Positions 33,672-42,963 of a stretch of DNA of 56,658 bases are shown here, in pieces; position 1 is the first letter of the stretch; every line of letters starts with the position of its first letter. Made by a program: the position numbers and the translations under genes. The stretch is from Anaerococcus obesiensis ph10 (lineage in GTDB: Bacteria > Bacillota > Clostridia > Tissierellales > Peptoniphilaceae), in contig NZ_HE978531.1 of NCBI RefSeq assembly GCF_000311745.1, forward strand, positions 237,758-294,415, in the 5' to 3' direction. The notes beneath the pieces are model-generated. The model did no database searches. It saw only the letters and a list, made by a program, of their open reading frames with translations, and was not told the DNA's origin.

Positions 33672-34229
33672 ATGATATCAGCAAATGATTTAAGAAAAGG
33701 AATAACTTTTGAATATGATGGAGATGTTTATCAAGTAATAGATTTCCAACACGTAAAACCAGGTAAGGGTGCAGCTTTTGTAAGAGCAAAAATAAAATCT
33801 GTTATGCAAGGCGGAAATAAAGATGTAACTTTTAACCCAAATGAAAAGTTTGAACAAGCTATTATTTCTACAAAAGAAATGCAATACTTATACAACGACG
33901 GACATTTATATTATTTTATGGATCCAGAAACTTTTGAACAAATTCCTGTTGATAAGGATGCAGTTTCTGAAGCAATTCCTTATATAAAAGAAAATGATAC
34001 AGCTACAATGAGATTTTATAAAAACAATCCATTTTCAATTGAGGCACCTAATTTTGTAGAACTTGAAGTTGTAAAAACTGAACCTGCAGTTAAGGGAGAT
34101 ACAGCAACAAATGTAACAAAACCTGCAGAAGTTGAAACAGGTGCAATTATAAATGTTCCAGTTTTTGTAAATGAGGGAGATGTTATAAAAATTGATACTA
34201 GAAAAGGGGAATATTTATCCAGAGTATAA
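33672..34229 (+). CDS. efp: Elongation factor P
   Basis: EF-P relieves ribosome stalling at polyproline stretches. The 185-residue protein has the three beta domains of the family: the N-terminal KOW-like domain with the loop [12 protein letters not shown] (modifiable Lys near 33), the central OB domain ([20 protein letters not shown]) and the C-terminal OB domain ([25 protein letters not shown]). First gene of the efp-asp23-nusB-xseAB cluster; the RBS is AGGAGG. Confidence 0.97.
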   Translation: MISANDLRKGITFEYDGDVYQVIDFQHVKPGKGAAFVRAKIKSVMQGGNKDVTFNPNEKFEQAIISTKEMQYLYNDGHLYYFMDPETFEQIPVDKDAVSEAIPYIKENDTATMRFYKNNPFSIEAPNFVELEVVKTEPAVKGDTATNVTKPAEVETGAIINVPVFVNEGDVIKIDTRKGEYLSRV

Positions 34230-34239
34230 AGGAGATAAA

Positions 34240-34554
34240 ATGACAAGAGCATTTAAATTTGGAAGTGTTAAAATTGCAAATGAAACTATTGAAGAAATAG
34301 CTAAAAAAGCTTGTAGTGAAGTAAATGGTGTAATTGAATCAAACACAAAATCCAATAAGGAAGCAAAAAAAGATACAAGAATTTCTGTAATGGATGGCTT
34401 TGTAATTATAGATTTAAATCTTGTACTTAGTGCAGATGTAAATGTGAGAAAAACAATAAAAAATGTCCAAGAAAATGTAAAAAGACAAGTTGAAACTATG
34501 ACTGGCTTATCTGTAAAGAGAGTAAATGTCGAAGTAAATAGTTTAGTAATATAA
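34240..34554 (+). CDS. Asp23/Gls24 family protein (second copy)
   Basis: A 104-residue Asp23/Gls24-family protein: FGSVKIANETIEEIAKKA, a short charged insert (SNTKSNKEAKKDTRI), FVIIDLNLVLSADVNVRKTI and the C-terminal VKRVNVEVNSLVI. It is distinct from the YloU copy at 26688 and corresponds to the YqhY-type protein found before nusB in Firmicutes; in Bacillus YqhY has been tied to acetyl-CoA carboxylase regulation. The start at 34240 follows AAAGGAG; a longer frame from 34192 would overlap efp by 38 bases. The stop shares TAATG with nusB. Confidence 0.9.
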   Translation: MTRAFKFGSVKIANETIEEIAKKACSEVNGVIESNTKSNKEAKKDTRISVMDGFVIIDLNLVLSADVNVRKTIKNVQENVKRQVETMTGLSVKRVNVEVNSLVI

Positions 34555-34943
34555 TGAATAGGGCAAAACAAAGAGACTGGGTATTTAAGTTAATATTTGA
34601 AAATCAAATAAAAAATATTGACGATATAGACCAAGCCTTTATTAATCATGAGATAGATTTAAATAAAGATTCTTTTTTATATAAGTCATTAAAATCATAT
34701 ATAGAAAATTATGATAATCTAGAAAATATAATTGCAGAACAAATAGGATTAAAATCTTTACAAAGAATGGCAAAAGTTGATAGGTCAATTTTATTTTTGA
34801 GCGTTAATGAAATGGAAAATTTAGATATTCCTATAAGTGTTTCTATAAATGAGGCTGTAAATATTGCAAAAGAATATTCAACAAGTGATGGATACAAATT
34901 TATAAACAGCGTGTTAGGTAAAATTGCAGAAAAGAGAAAATAA
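34554..34943 (+). CDS. nusB: Transcription antitermination factor NusB
   Basis: NusB, with NusE/S10, recognises boxA in rRNA leaders and supports antitermination. It is all-helical, 129 residues, with RDWVFKLIFENQ near the N terminus and the family's C-terminal SINEAVNIAKEYSTSDGYKF and INSVLGKIA. The ATG overlaps the preceding stop; xseA starts immediately after its stop. Confidence 0.93.
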   Translation: MNRAKQRDWVFKLIFENQIKNIDDIDQAFINHEIDLNKDSFLYKSLKSYIENYDNLENIIAEQIGLKSLQRMAKVDRSILFLSVNEMENLDIPISVSINEAVNIAKEYSTSDGYKFINSVLGKIAEKRK

Positions 34944-36125
34944 TTGAAATCTTTAAGCGTAAAACAATTTAACCAATATATAAAAACTTCTTTTAAGCAC
35001 GATCCTTTATTTCAAAATGTAAGTGTAAAAGGTGAAATAGCCAACTACAAAATATCTCACAATCATATATATTTTTCCTTAAAGGAGGAAAATGAAATTA
35101 TTGATTGTGTGATTTATTATTATGAACAAAAGGATATAGAAGACTTTAATAATGGAGATGAGGTTATTGTAGATGGAAATTTGATTTACAATAGCTTTTT
35201 TTCCAAAATATCTATATCAGTAAATGATATGGAAAAAAAGGGCTTGTCAGAAGAATATTTAAATTTTCTAAAGATCAAAGAAGAATTTTTAAAAAAAGGT
35301 TATTTTGATAAAGATACCAAAAAAACTATTTGCGATTATCCCAAAGAAATAGGCCTTATAACTTCGGATAAATCAGCAGCTATAGTAGATTTTTTATCTG
35401 TAATAAATAAAGAAATTTCAGACATAAATATTTATCTTTATCCAGTAAAGGTTCAAGGACTTAGTGCAAAAGATGAAATAATTAATGCAATAAATGTTCT
35501 TGATAAAAAAAACTTAGATGCAATTGTTATTACCCGTGGTGGTGGTAGCAAAGAAGATTTAAAGGTTTTTAATGAAAAAGATATAGTAGAAGAAATATAT
35601 AAGGCGAAAAGTCCAATAATTTCAGCTATAGGACACAAAATAGACTTGTCTTTAACAGATTTAGTTAGTGATTTGTCCTTGCAAACGCCAACAGAAGCAG
35701 GCTCATATTTGGTAAGAAATTATAAAAAAATTAGACAAGATATAAATAAAATATTTATAGACATCCAAAAAACTTTAAATAGAAATATTGAATTAAAAGA
35801 ATTAAAACTTAATAATTTAAAATACAGCTTAGATTCTTATAGTTTAGATAAATTACTTGATGAAAAAACTAAAAATGTAAATGAAATATTTGAGAAAATC
35901 AAGAATAATTTAAATTTAAACATTGAAAAGAAAGAAAAAGATTTAGAAATTTTAAAATATAGACTTAATTCTTTAAAATCAATTTTGGATATTAAGAAAA
36001 ATAGTATTTTTATTAAGGATTTTGATGGCAATTTTATTTATTCTAAATATTCTTTAAAAAATAAGGATAAGGTAAATATAGTTTTTAGTGATGGAGAAGT
36101 GAAAGCTGAGATTTATGATGGATAA
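34944..36125 (+). CDS. xseA: Exodeoxyribonuclease VII large subunit
   Basis: XseA is the catalytic subunit of ExoVII, which degrades single-stranded DNA from both ends. The N-terminal OB fold (VSVKGEIANYKISHNHIYFS) is followed by the nuclease domain (EIGLITSDKSAAIVDFLSV, VITRGGGSKEDLKVFNE, PIISAIGHKIDLSLTDLVS, LQTPTEAGSY) and a C-terminal coiled coil. At 393 residues it is at the short end for the family. The start is TTG directly after the nusB stop. It overlaps xseB by 11 bases. Confidence 0.93.
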   Translation: MKSLSVKQFNQYIKTSFKHDPLFQNVSVKGEIANYKISHNHIYFSLKEENEIIDCVIYYYEQKDIEDFNNGDEVIVDGNLIYNSFFSKISISVNDMEKKGLSEEYLNFLKIKEEFLKKGYFDKDTKKTICDYPKEIGLITSDKSAAIVDFLSVINKEISDINIYLYPVKVQGLSAKDEIINAINVLDKKNLDAIVITRGGGSKEDLKVFNEKDIVEEIYKAKSPIISAIGHKIDLSLTDLVSDLSLQTPTEAGSYLVRNYKKIRQDINKIFIDIQKTLNRNIELKELKLNNLKYSLDSYSLDKLLDEKTKNVNEIFEKIKNNLNLNIEKKEKDLEILKYRLNSLKSILDIKKNSIFIKDFDGNFIYSKYSLKNKDKVNIVFSDGEVKAEIYDG

Positions 36126-36309
36126 CACATTTGAAGCAAATTATAAAAAAATGGAATCTTTGTTAAAAGATTTAGAAGAAAATAAAGATAATATAGATAA
36201 AAGCCTTGAAATTTATAAAGAGGCTAAAGAAATTTATGATAAACTTAATAAAAAAATCAATGATTATAAGGCAAAGGTTGAAATAATAAATAATGACAAA
36301 AATGAATAA
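36115..36309 (+). CDS. xseB: Exodeoxyribonuclease VII small subunit
   Basis: A 64-residue helical protein with the XseB pattern: FEANYKKMESLLKDLEENKD, IDKSLEIYKEAKEIYDKLNK, then a lysine-rich tail. It binds XseA in ExoVII. Two adjacent ATG codons (36115, 36118) could start it; both lie inside the end of xseA, and its own stop overlaps the start of the prenyltransferase gene, so the three are translationally coupled. Confidence 0.9.
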   Translation: MMDNTFEANYKKMESLLKDLEENKDNIDKSLEIYKEAKEIYDKLNKKINDYKAKVEIINNDKNE

Positions 36310-37135
36310 GGAAAAATTTGATAAAATTTTAATTGCTGACAAAAATATAATTGATAGGGCAATGATAAAAAAATTTGATGAAGATAATCCTTTAAGTAAG
36401 GCCTTGATTTATGCAAGTGATTCTGGAAAAAGAATAAGACCTGTAGTTTTTTTGGAAACTATAAAAATGCTTTTGGGAGAAAATGCAATTAATGAAAAAA
36501 TAATTGATTTATCATTGGCACTTGAGATGGTTCATGCCTATTCTTTGGTACATGATGATATGCCTTGTATGGATAATGATGATTATAGGAGAGGAAAACT
36601 TACAGTCCACAAAAAATATGGAGAAGATCTTGCGATTTTGGTTGGAGATAGTTTGTTATCCTATGCTTTTGAAATCATTCTTGATTTGAGTATATATGAC
36701 CAACGTTTTCTTGAAGCTGGAAAATATTTGGCAAATGCTTGTGGTAAAGATGGAATGATAAAAGGACAAGTTTTTGATATAAAGGCAAAAAAGGATGAAA
36801 ATTTGGAATATATTCTTGATGTTTATAAAAATAAAACTGCAAGACTTTTTATGGCTGCAATTATGATGGCAGCTTTGTATGCAAATGTTGAAAAAGATGA
36901 GCTAGAAAAATTAGAAAATTACGCATATTATCTAGGACTTGCTTTCCAACTTCAAGACGATATTTTAGACAAATATGATGAGTTTGAATTAAATATTTTA
37001 TCATGTATTTCTATTGATGATGCAAAAAAATTACTACTAGACTTTAATAGAAAAGCTAAAGAAAATATCAATGACTTTAAAAACAATGATTTTCACATTT
37101 ATTTAATTGATTATTTAACAGAGAGGATCAAATGA
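36293..37135 (+). CDS. ispA: Polyprenyl synthetase (farnesyl/geranyl diphosphate synthase-like), short C-terminal loop
   Basis: The family condenses isopentenyl diphosphate with allylic diphosphates. Features are DSGKRIRPVVFLE, the first Asp-rich motif HDDMPCMDNDDYRRGK with the following HKKYGEDLAILVGDSLL, and the second Asp-rich motif FQLQDDILD. Directly after this, where FPP synthases carry a loop of the type GKxxGKDxxxxKxT, the protein runs straight into DKYDEFELNILSCISIDDAKK, so about 15 residues with a conserved Lys appear to be missing. The position after xseB matches ispA in Firmicutes, but dxs and tlyA, which usually follow, are absent and argR comes next. A start at 36302 is also possible. 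Confidence 0.85.
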   Translation: MTKMNKEKFDKILIADKNIIDRAMIKKFDEDNPLSKALIYASDSGKRIRPVVFLETIKMLLGENAINEKIIDLSLALEMVHAYSLVHDDMPCMDNDDYRRGKLTVHKKYGEDLAILVGDSLLSYAFEIILDLSIYDQRFLEAGKYLANACGKDGMIKGQVFDIKAKKDENLEYILDVYKNKTARLFMAAIMMAALYANVEKDELEKLENYAYYLGLAFQLQDDILDKYDEFELNILSCISIDDAKKLLLDFNRKAKENINDFKNNDFHIYLIDYLTERIK

Positions 37136-37584
37136 AAAAATACACTAGACAAAGACTTATATTAGATATTATTCAAAATAATGAAGTAAAAACACAAAGT
37201 CAACTTTCTAAATTATTAAGAGATCAAGGAGTAGATGCTACTCAAGCTACAATTTCAAGAGATATAAAAGAGCTTAGAATATCAAAAGTACAAACAGATG
37301 ATTATGAATACAAATATACAGTAATAGATACTGTTTATGATTCATTAAATGAAAGAATGGAAAAAATATTTAAAGAATCTGTCTTATCTGTAGAAAGATC
37401 TTACCAATTAGTTGTTATAAAAACTATTTCTTATACTGCAACAGTTTGTGGTTTGTATATAACAAATGCAAAACTCGAAAATATTGGTGGAATTGTAACA
37501 GGACTTGATACTATATTTATAACACCAAAAAATATAGATGAAATTGACGATTTGATTGAAACAATAAGAAGTATGGTGAAATAA
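37132..37584 (+). CDS. argR: Arginine repressor family protein ArgR/AhrC
   Basis: The N-terminal winged helix is clear: RQRLILDIIQNNEVKTQSQL and ATQATISRDIKELRI. The C-terminal oligomerisation/effector domain (about 80-150) is recognisable but diverged. Where most family members have GDD in the arginine-binding loop, this one reads GIVTGLDTIF, with one of the two Asp replaced by Leu, and the usual GNA-type segment reads SYTATVCG. Arginine may not be the effector (inference). It lies between ispA (ATGA overlap) and recN, the standard place in Firmicutes. Confidence 0.88.
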   Translation: MKKYTRQRLILDIIQNNEVKTQSQLSKLLRDQGVDATQATISRDIKELRISKVQTDDYEYKYTVIDTVYDSLNERMEKIFKESVLSVERSYQLVVIKTISYTATVCGLYITNAKLENIGGIVTGLDTIFITPKNIDEIDDLIETIRSMVK

Positions 37585-39276
37585 GTGTTAGCTGAGTTAT
37601 TTATTAATAACCTAGTGATTATTAAAAGAGATCACTTATTTTTTGATAGCGGATTTAATGTTTTATCTGGAGAAACTGGTTCTGGAAAAAGTTTAATTTT
37701 AGAAGCTATCAATATTGTCTTGGGGAAAAGGACAAATAAAGATATAATTGGAAAATTTGATGATAAAACAATTATAGAAGCAGTTTTTAATTTGGACGAA
37801 GATACAATAAAAAAATTAGAAGATAAAGATATTACATTTGATGATAATAAACTTATTATTACAAGAACAATAAACCAACAATCTTCATCAATTAGAATAA
37901 ATGGAAGAGTAGCAAATCTTTCGTTAATAAAAGAAATTTCTTCATTATTAATTGATATTTACAAACAAGGCGATTCAAATATTTTTATGGATAAGGGAAA
38001 TTATCTTGATATTATTGATGCCTACAAAAAAGATAAGGAAACTATCAAACTAAAAAATGAAATTAATAAATTATTCAATGAAAAAAATAATTTGCTTAAA
38101 AAGTTTGATGAATTTAATTTATCCCAAGAAGAAGTTTCAAGAGAAAAAGAATTAATTAATTATCAACTTGATGATATTGAACAAATTGATCTTTTAAATA
38201 TTGATGAAGAAAAAATTGACCAAGAATATAAAAAATTAAATTCTATAACTGAGCTTAGAGAAAGTATTGAAAGTAGTGAAGAATTGATTTCTTCCTTTGA
38301 TTATGACAAAGCATCTATTAGCTCACTTCTAGCTAATTTATCTTCAAATTTATCAGATTTTTCAGAAATAGACAAGAGCATTGAAGAAGTTAACGATAAA
38401 ATATATACTGTTATAGACTTAGTAAATGAAATTTATTCTGAGCTTGATAATTATAAGGATAAGCTTGATCAAAATCCTGAAAGATTATACGAGCTTGAAA
38501 TGATTAATCAAAAACTTTTCGATTTGAAAAGAAAATATGGAAATGAAATTGAAGATATTATAGAATACTATGATAAAATTTCTTTGAGATTAAAAGAATT
38601 AAAAAAAATAAGTGATTTAAAGAAAAATATTGACAAAGATATAAAAAATATAAATAAAAATTTAGAAGAAAAGTCCCTAGAACTTTCAAAAATTAGAAAA
38701 GAAAAATCTAAAAATTTGGAAAAGGAAATAAAAAGTGAAATACAATCTTTAAATATTATTAATGGGGATTTTAAGGTTTTATTTAAAAATAAAAACAAAA
38801 TTGATTCTAATGGAATTGATGATATAGATTTTCTCATTAAAACTAACAAGGGAGAAGATTTAAAATCCTTATCAAAAACCGCATCTGGCGGAGAAGTTTC
38901 AAGGATTGTATTGTCATTTAAAAAAATTTTTGCAGATTATGATAAAATTGATACCATGATATTTGATGAAATTGATCAAGGAATTAGCGGTAGAACAGCT
39001 CAAATTGTTGGAGAAAAAATTTTAGACTTATCAAAAGAAAGACAAATTTTAGCTATAAGCCATCTTCCACAAATAGCATCTTTATCAACTAATCATATTC
39101 TTATAGAAAAATTTGACCAAAAAGATTTAACTATATCAAAATCTACAAATATTAAAGAAAATGATAGGGTAAAAGAAATAGCTAGGCTTTTGGCTGGCGT
39201 TGATATTACTGATAAAACAATGGAATCTGCAAAAGAAATGATAGAAATGGCAGAAGAGTTAAGAAAAGGAAATTAG
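37585..39276 (+). CDS. recN: DNA repair protein RecN
   Basis: RecN is an SMC-like ATPase recruited early to double-strand breaks. The 563-residue protein has the N-terminal Walker A SGETGSGKSLILEAINIVLG, a long coiled coil (about 150-370), the ABC signature TASGGEVSRIVLSFK, Walker B TMIFDEIDQGISG and the H-loop AISHLPQIAS. The start is GTG directly after the argR stop. NudF follows after one base. Confidence 0.95.
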   Translation: MLAELFINNLVIIKRDHLFFDSGFNVLSGETGSGKSLILEAINIVLGKRTNKDIIGKFDDKTIIEAVFNLDEDTIKKLEDKDITFDDNKLIITRTINQQSSSIRINGRVANLSLIKEISSLLIDIYKQGDSNIFMDKGNYLDIIDAYKKDKETIKLKNEINKLFNEKNNLLKKFDEFNLSQEEVSREKELINYQLDDIEQIDLLNIDEEKIDQEYKKLNSITELRESIESSEELISSFDYDKASISSLLANLSSNLSDFSEIDKSIEEVNDKIYTVIDLVNEIYSELDNYKDKLDQNPERLYELEMINQKLFDLKRKYGNEIEDIIEYYDKISLRLKELKKISDLKKNIDKDIKNINKNLEEKSLELSKIRKEKSKNLEKEIKSEIQSLNIINGDFKVLFKNKNKIDSNGIDDIDFLIKTNKGEDLKSLSKTASGGEVSRIVLSFKKIFADYDKIDTMIFDEIDQGISGRTAQIVGEKILDLSKERQILAISHLPQIASLSTNHILIEKFDQKDLTISKSTNIKENDRVKEIARLLAGVDITDKTMESAKEMIEMAEELRKGN

Positions 39277-39277
39277 T

Positions 39278-39817
39278 ATGGATAATTATGAAAAAACGAT
39301 AAAAGTTGACAACATTTATGAAGGAAAAATTCTTTCTTTGAGAGTTGAAACTGTGGAAATGCCTGATAAAAAGTATTCAAAAAGAGAAATAGTAGATCAC
39401 GTTAAAGGCGTAGGAATAATTGCTTTTGATGGGGAAGATTCTATTTATTTGGTACGTCAATATAGAAAGGCAATCGATGAATTCACTTTAGAAATTCCTG
39501 CTGGTTTGGTTGAAGTAAATGAAAAACCAATTGAAACTGCAAAAAGAGAATTGCAAGAAGAAATTGGTTATAAACCATTAGATATTGAATATTTGTTTGA
39601 TATGCACGCATCTCCTGGTTTTACAAACGATAAATTATCATTCTTTTTGGCTAAAAATTTGGAAGAATCAAAATTAGAATTAGATGAAGATGAATTTTTA
39701 GAAAAAAAATCATATAAAATTGAAGATGTTTATAATATGGTAATTAACGGCGAAATCACAGATGCTAAAACAATAATAGCTGTAATGTATGCAAAAAGAT
39801 TGATTGATGAAAAGTAA
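39278..39817 (+). CDS. nudF: ADP-ribose pyrophosphatase (Nudix hydrolase)
   Basis: It hydrolyses ADP-ribose to AMP and ribose 5-phosphate and belongs to the NudF/YqkG group. The Nudix box is complete: GLVEVNEKPIETAKRELQEE and IGY (about residues 85-107). The preceding VYLVRQYR-like segment (IYLVRQYRKAIDEFTLEIPA) is typical of ADPRases. Length 179 is normal. It overlaps the start of scpA. Confidence 0.92.
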   Translation: MDNYEKTIKVDNIYEGKILSLRVETVEMPDKKYSKREIVDHVKGVGIIAFDGEDSIYLVRQYRKAIDEFTLEIPAGLVEVNEKPIETAKRELQEEIGYKPLDIEYLFDMHASPGFTNDKLSFFLAKNLEESKLELDEDEFLEKKSYKIEDVYNMVINGEITDAKTIIAVMYAKRLIDEK

Positions 39818-40520
39818 TAGTTTAAATATTGATTTAGAAGTTTACACAGGACCATTTGATGTCTTGTTAAGACTTATAGAAAAACAAAAAGTAGATATTT
39901 ATGACATAAAAATAGAAGATATAACAAGCCCTTACATGGAGGCTATCAATGAAATGGATATTCCTCTTGGTCAATTAAGTGAGTTTATTTATATATCTTC
40001 TATTTTGTTATACATAAAATCTAGTAAATTGATGCCAAAAGATAAAAATGATACAGTAGAAGAAGATTTTATTTCATATCTTATAGAATATAAAAAAATA
40101 AAAAGTGTAGAAGATGATTTAAAAATTCTTGAAAATGAAGCGAAATCTTATTATACAAAATACCAAGAAGATTTATCAAAATATAAGTCAAACGATGAAA
40201 TAATTAGTAAAGATGTAAATATTTTAAAAAATGAATTTATAAAATTAATAAGAGCTTACAAGAATGAAAAAATAGAAAAACCAGATCTTATTAAATCAAT
40301 TAAAAGACTTGATGTAAATGATTATATAAAAAAAATAAGAAATACATTAAAATTTACAAAATCAATAAGGCTAAATAAAATTACAGATGAAATAAAATCA
40401 AAAGATGCTTGTATAGGAACATTTTTAGCACTTCTTGAGCTTGTAAGATTAAAGGAAATATACTTGGAAGAAGAAAAAATAAATGAATTTTTGATAGTAA
40501 AAAGGGATAAGAATGAATAG
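39807..40520 (+). CDS. scpA: Segregation and condensation protein A
   Basis: ScpA is the kleisin that bridges SMC heads in the bacterial condensin. It starts with the family signature LEVYTGPFDVLLRLIEKQKV and DIYDIKIEDITSPYM, has the LSEFIYISSILLYIKSSKLMP helix region (ScpB-binding and linker follow) and a C-terminal winged helix with FLALLELVRLKEI. Start ATG at 39807 is preferred to a TTG one codon earlier. scpB overlaps its end by eight bases; smc is not in this window. Confidence 0.94.
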   Translation: MKSNSLNIDLEVYTGPFDVLLRLIEKQKVDIYDIKIEDITSPYMEAINEMDIPLGQLSEFIYISSILLYIKSSKLMPKDKNDTVEEDFISYLIEYKKIKSVEDDLKILENEAKSYYTKYQEDLSKYKSNDEIISKDVNILKNEFIKLIRAYKNEKIEKPDLIKSIKRLDVNDYIKKIRNTLKFTKSIRLNKITDEIKSKDACIGTFLALLELVRLKEIYLEEEKINEFLIVKRDKNE

Positions 40521-41049
40521 TGATTACTTAAAAGGAATTATTGAAGAAATTTTATATATTTGGGGCGAACCGATTGACATCAATGATCTTGGAAAAATTA
40601 TATTTGACGCCGAAAAATCTGAAATAAGAAAGGCAATTAATGAGATGGTTGATGACAGGAATTTAAAATCTTCGGGACTTATTATAAAAAAATATGAAGA
40701 TAAATACCAATTTGCAACCAGACCAGATCACGAAAAATATATTTCAAATATAGTAAAAAAATCGGAGAAAAATTTATCTAATTCTTCTTTAGAAACCCTA
40801 TCAATTATTGCATACAAGCAACCAATAACAAGAGCAGAAATTGATAAAATAAGAGGAGTCAAATCCCAATCAACAATAGATTCTCTTTTAGATAAAAAAC
40901 TTATAAAAGAAAATGGCAGACTTGATAAAATCGGAAAGCCTATTATATATGTTACAACTGATCTTTTTTTAAAGTATTTTAATATTTCAAATCTTGACCA
41001 ATTGCCAAAAATTGATGAAAAAATAGATGGAGAAATTGATGAGGATTAA
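40513..41049 (+). CDS. scpB: Segregation and condensation protein B
   Basis: ScpB dimerises through winged helices and binds the central part of ScpA. The protein (178 residues) shows the tandem winged-helix pattern: KGIIEEILYIWGEPIDINDL, then YQFATRPDHEKYI and the strongly conserved LSNSSLETLSIIAYKQPITR with AEIDKIRGVKSQSTIDSLL. It overlaps scpA and the rluB gene, the order scpA-scpB-rluB being standard. Confidence 0.95.
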   Translation: MNSDYLKGIIEEILYIWGEPIDINDLGKIIFDAEKSEIRKAINEMVDDRNLKSSGLIIKKYEDKYQFATRPDHEKYISNIVKKSEKNLSNSSLETLSIIAYKQPITRAEIDKIRGVKSQSTIDSLLDKKLIKENGRLDKIGKPIIYVTTDLFLKYFNISNLDQLPKIDEKIDGEIDED

Positions 41050-41734
41050 TAAATATATAGCAAAAACAGGATTTGCATCAAGAAGAAAAAGCGAAGAATA
41101 TATAAAAAATGGTAAAGTTTATGTAAATGGAAATAAATTAGAAGACTTATCATATCAAGTAAAAGAAACAGATGAAGTTAAAATTGATGGAAAAATTTTA
41201 AAAATTCAAAAAAATTTCTACTATAAATTAAATAAATCTATTGGATATATCTCATCAAATTATGATCCTCACAACGAAAAAGATTTAAATAAGTTGCTTA
41301 ATATTGATGAGAGATTTTTTTGTGCGGGAAGGCTTGACAAAGATAGTCATGGTCTTATGATAATTACTAATGATGGCAAAATAACAAATAAAATAATTCA
41401 TCCAAGTAAAAAAATTGATAAAATTTATATAGTTAAGGTAGATAAAAAACTTACAGCTTACCAAGAAAAAATTTTTATGGATGGGGTAAAATTATCGCAA
41501 AAAGAAATAACATCGGATGCAAAAATTTCTTTAATAGATAAAGAAAAAATTACTTACAAAGTTACAATTCATCAAGGCTACAATAGGCAAATTAGAAGAA
41601 TGTTTGAATATTTCAAAATAAAAGTTTTAGATTTAAAAAGAATAAAAATAGGACAAATTTGTCTTGATGATTTAAAAGATGGAGATTATAAAAAATTAAG
41701 TAAAAAAGAAGTGGAATATTTAGAAAGTTTATAA
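41039..41734 (+). CDS. rluB: Pseudouridine synthase, RsuA/RluB family
   Basis: Family members convert a uridine in 16S or 23S rRNA to pseudouridine. The N terminus is an S4 domain (MRINKYIAKTGFASRRKSEE, then GKVYVNGNKLEDLSYQV). The catalytic region has AGRLDKDSHGLMIITNDG with the catalytic Asp, and the family end is HQGYNRQIRRMFEYFKIKV. The start at 41039 (MRINK) follows GGAG, while an ATG four codons earlier would include that RBS. Linkage to scpAB favours RluB (23S) over RsuA, but this is inference. Confidence 0.92.
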   Translation: MRINKYIAKTGFASRRKSEEYIKNGKVYVNGNKLEDLSYQVKETDEVKIDGKILKIQKNFYYKLNKSIGYISSNYDPHNEKDLNKLLNIDERFFCAGRLDKDSHGLMIITNDGKITNKIIHPSKKIDKIYIVKVDKKLTAYQEKIFMDGVKLSQKEITSDAKISLIDKEKITYKVTIHQGYNRQIRRMFEYFKIKVLDLKRIKIGQICLDDLKDGDYKKLSKKEVEYLESL

Positions 41735-41736
41735 AA

Positions 41737-42963
41737 ATGGATATTGGAATAATTGGAGCAGGAGCAGGCGGTATTTTTACTGCAATAAATGCTAAAAACG
41801 AAAAAAATAAAATAACTTTAATAGAAAAAAATGACAAAATTGGCAAGAAAATATTTATTACCGGAAAAGGCAGGTGTAATATTACTAATGCCAAATTTTT
41901 TGATGAATTTTTGGATAATATTCTTGTAAACAAAAAATTTATGTATTCGTCATTTACAAATTTTGATAATTATGCTCTTATGGATTATTTGGAAAATAAG
42001 GGATTAAAACTTACAACCCAAAGAGGAGATAGGGTTTTTCCAAAAAGTGAAAAATCAAATGACGTGATTAAATTATTTGAAAAGCTTATTAAAGAAAAAA
42101 ATATAGATTTGAAATTAAATGAAAATGTAAATAAAATCTATAAAGACAAAGATTTAAATAAATTTATTGTTCTTACCCAAAAAAATTCTTATGAATTTGA
42201 TAAAGTTGTAATTGCAACAGGAGGTCTTTCATATCCGTTGACAGGTTCAACTGGCGATGGTTATAAATTTGCAAAATATTTTTCCCATAAAATTATTAGT
42301 ACAAAACCGGCTCTTTGTCCAATTAAATTTTTAGATGATGACTTAGATAGCTTAAATGGAATTTCCTTAAAAAATGTAAGCTTGAATGTGGAGTGCGAAG
42401 ATAAAAAAATTAGTGAATTTGGAGAAATGCTAATAGGAAAAAATTTCATAACTGGACCTATTGTTTTAACTATGTCATCACTAATTAATAGAAAAAAAGT
42501 CAAAAATATGTATATTGACCTTAAAGCAGGTCTAGATTTTGAAAAATTAGATAATAGGCTTCTAAGAGATTTTGAAAATAATTCCAATAAAGATGTAGGA
42601 AATATTTTAAAAAAACTATTGCTAAATGCTTTTGTAGATGTAGTTTTAAAAAGATCAAATATAGATTTTCATACAAAAGCAAACCAAATTACAAAAGATG
42701 AGAGATTTAGATTAATAAAAGAAATTAAATATTTTCATTTAAAATTTAATGGATTAAGTGAAATAAAAAATGCTATTATAACCTCAGGTGGAGTTGATTG
42801 TAAAGAACTTGATCCTAAAAATATGCAATCAAAAATAGTTTCTGGTCTGTATTTTGTTGGGGAAGTTACAGATGTTGATGCTCTTACAGGAGGATATAAT
42901 TTACAAATTGCATTTTCACAAGCCTATGCTTGTGCTAAGGATTTAAGGAGGGAAAATGAGTAA
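41737..42963 (+). CDS. NAD(P)/FAD-dependent oxidoreductase, HI0933/BaiN family
   Basis: A 408-residue flavoprotein. The dinucleotide-binding motif IGAGAGGIFTAINA is at the N terminus, followed by the family-specific GKKIFITGKGRCNITN (about 43-58), VIATGGLSYPLTGSTGDGY and the C-terminal GLYFVGEVTDVDALTGGYNL. This is the HI0933-like (YhiN/BaiN) family; one member reduces bile-acid intermediates, but most, including those in this conserved scpAB-rluB-cmk context, have no assigned substrate. It overlaps cmk by eight bases. Confidence 0.9.
   Translation: MDIGIIGAGAGGIFTAINAKNEKNKITLIEKNDKIGKKIFITGKGRCNITNAKFFDEFLDNILVNKKFMYSSFTNFDNYALMDYLENKGLKLTTQRGDRVFPKSEKSNDVIKLFEKLIKEKNIDLKLNENVNKIYKDKDLNKFIVLTQKNSYEFDKVVIATGGLSYPLTGSTGDGYKFAKYFSHKIISTKPALCPIKFLDDDLDSLNGISLKNVSLNVECEDKKISEFGEMLIGKNFITGPIVLTMSSLINRKKVKNMYIDLKAGLDFEKLDNRLLRDFENNSNKDVGNILKKLLLNAFVDVVLKRSNIDFHTKANQITKDERFRLIKEIKYFHLKFNGLSEIKNAIITSGGVDCKELDPKNMQSKIVSGLYFVGEVTDVDALTGGYNLQIAFSQAYACAKDLRRENE

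Noticed and set aside
34192-34239. Longer start for the second Asp23-family protein
   Set aside because: It overlaps efp by 38 bases and adds residues foreign to the family; AAAGGAG marks 34240.
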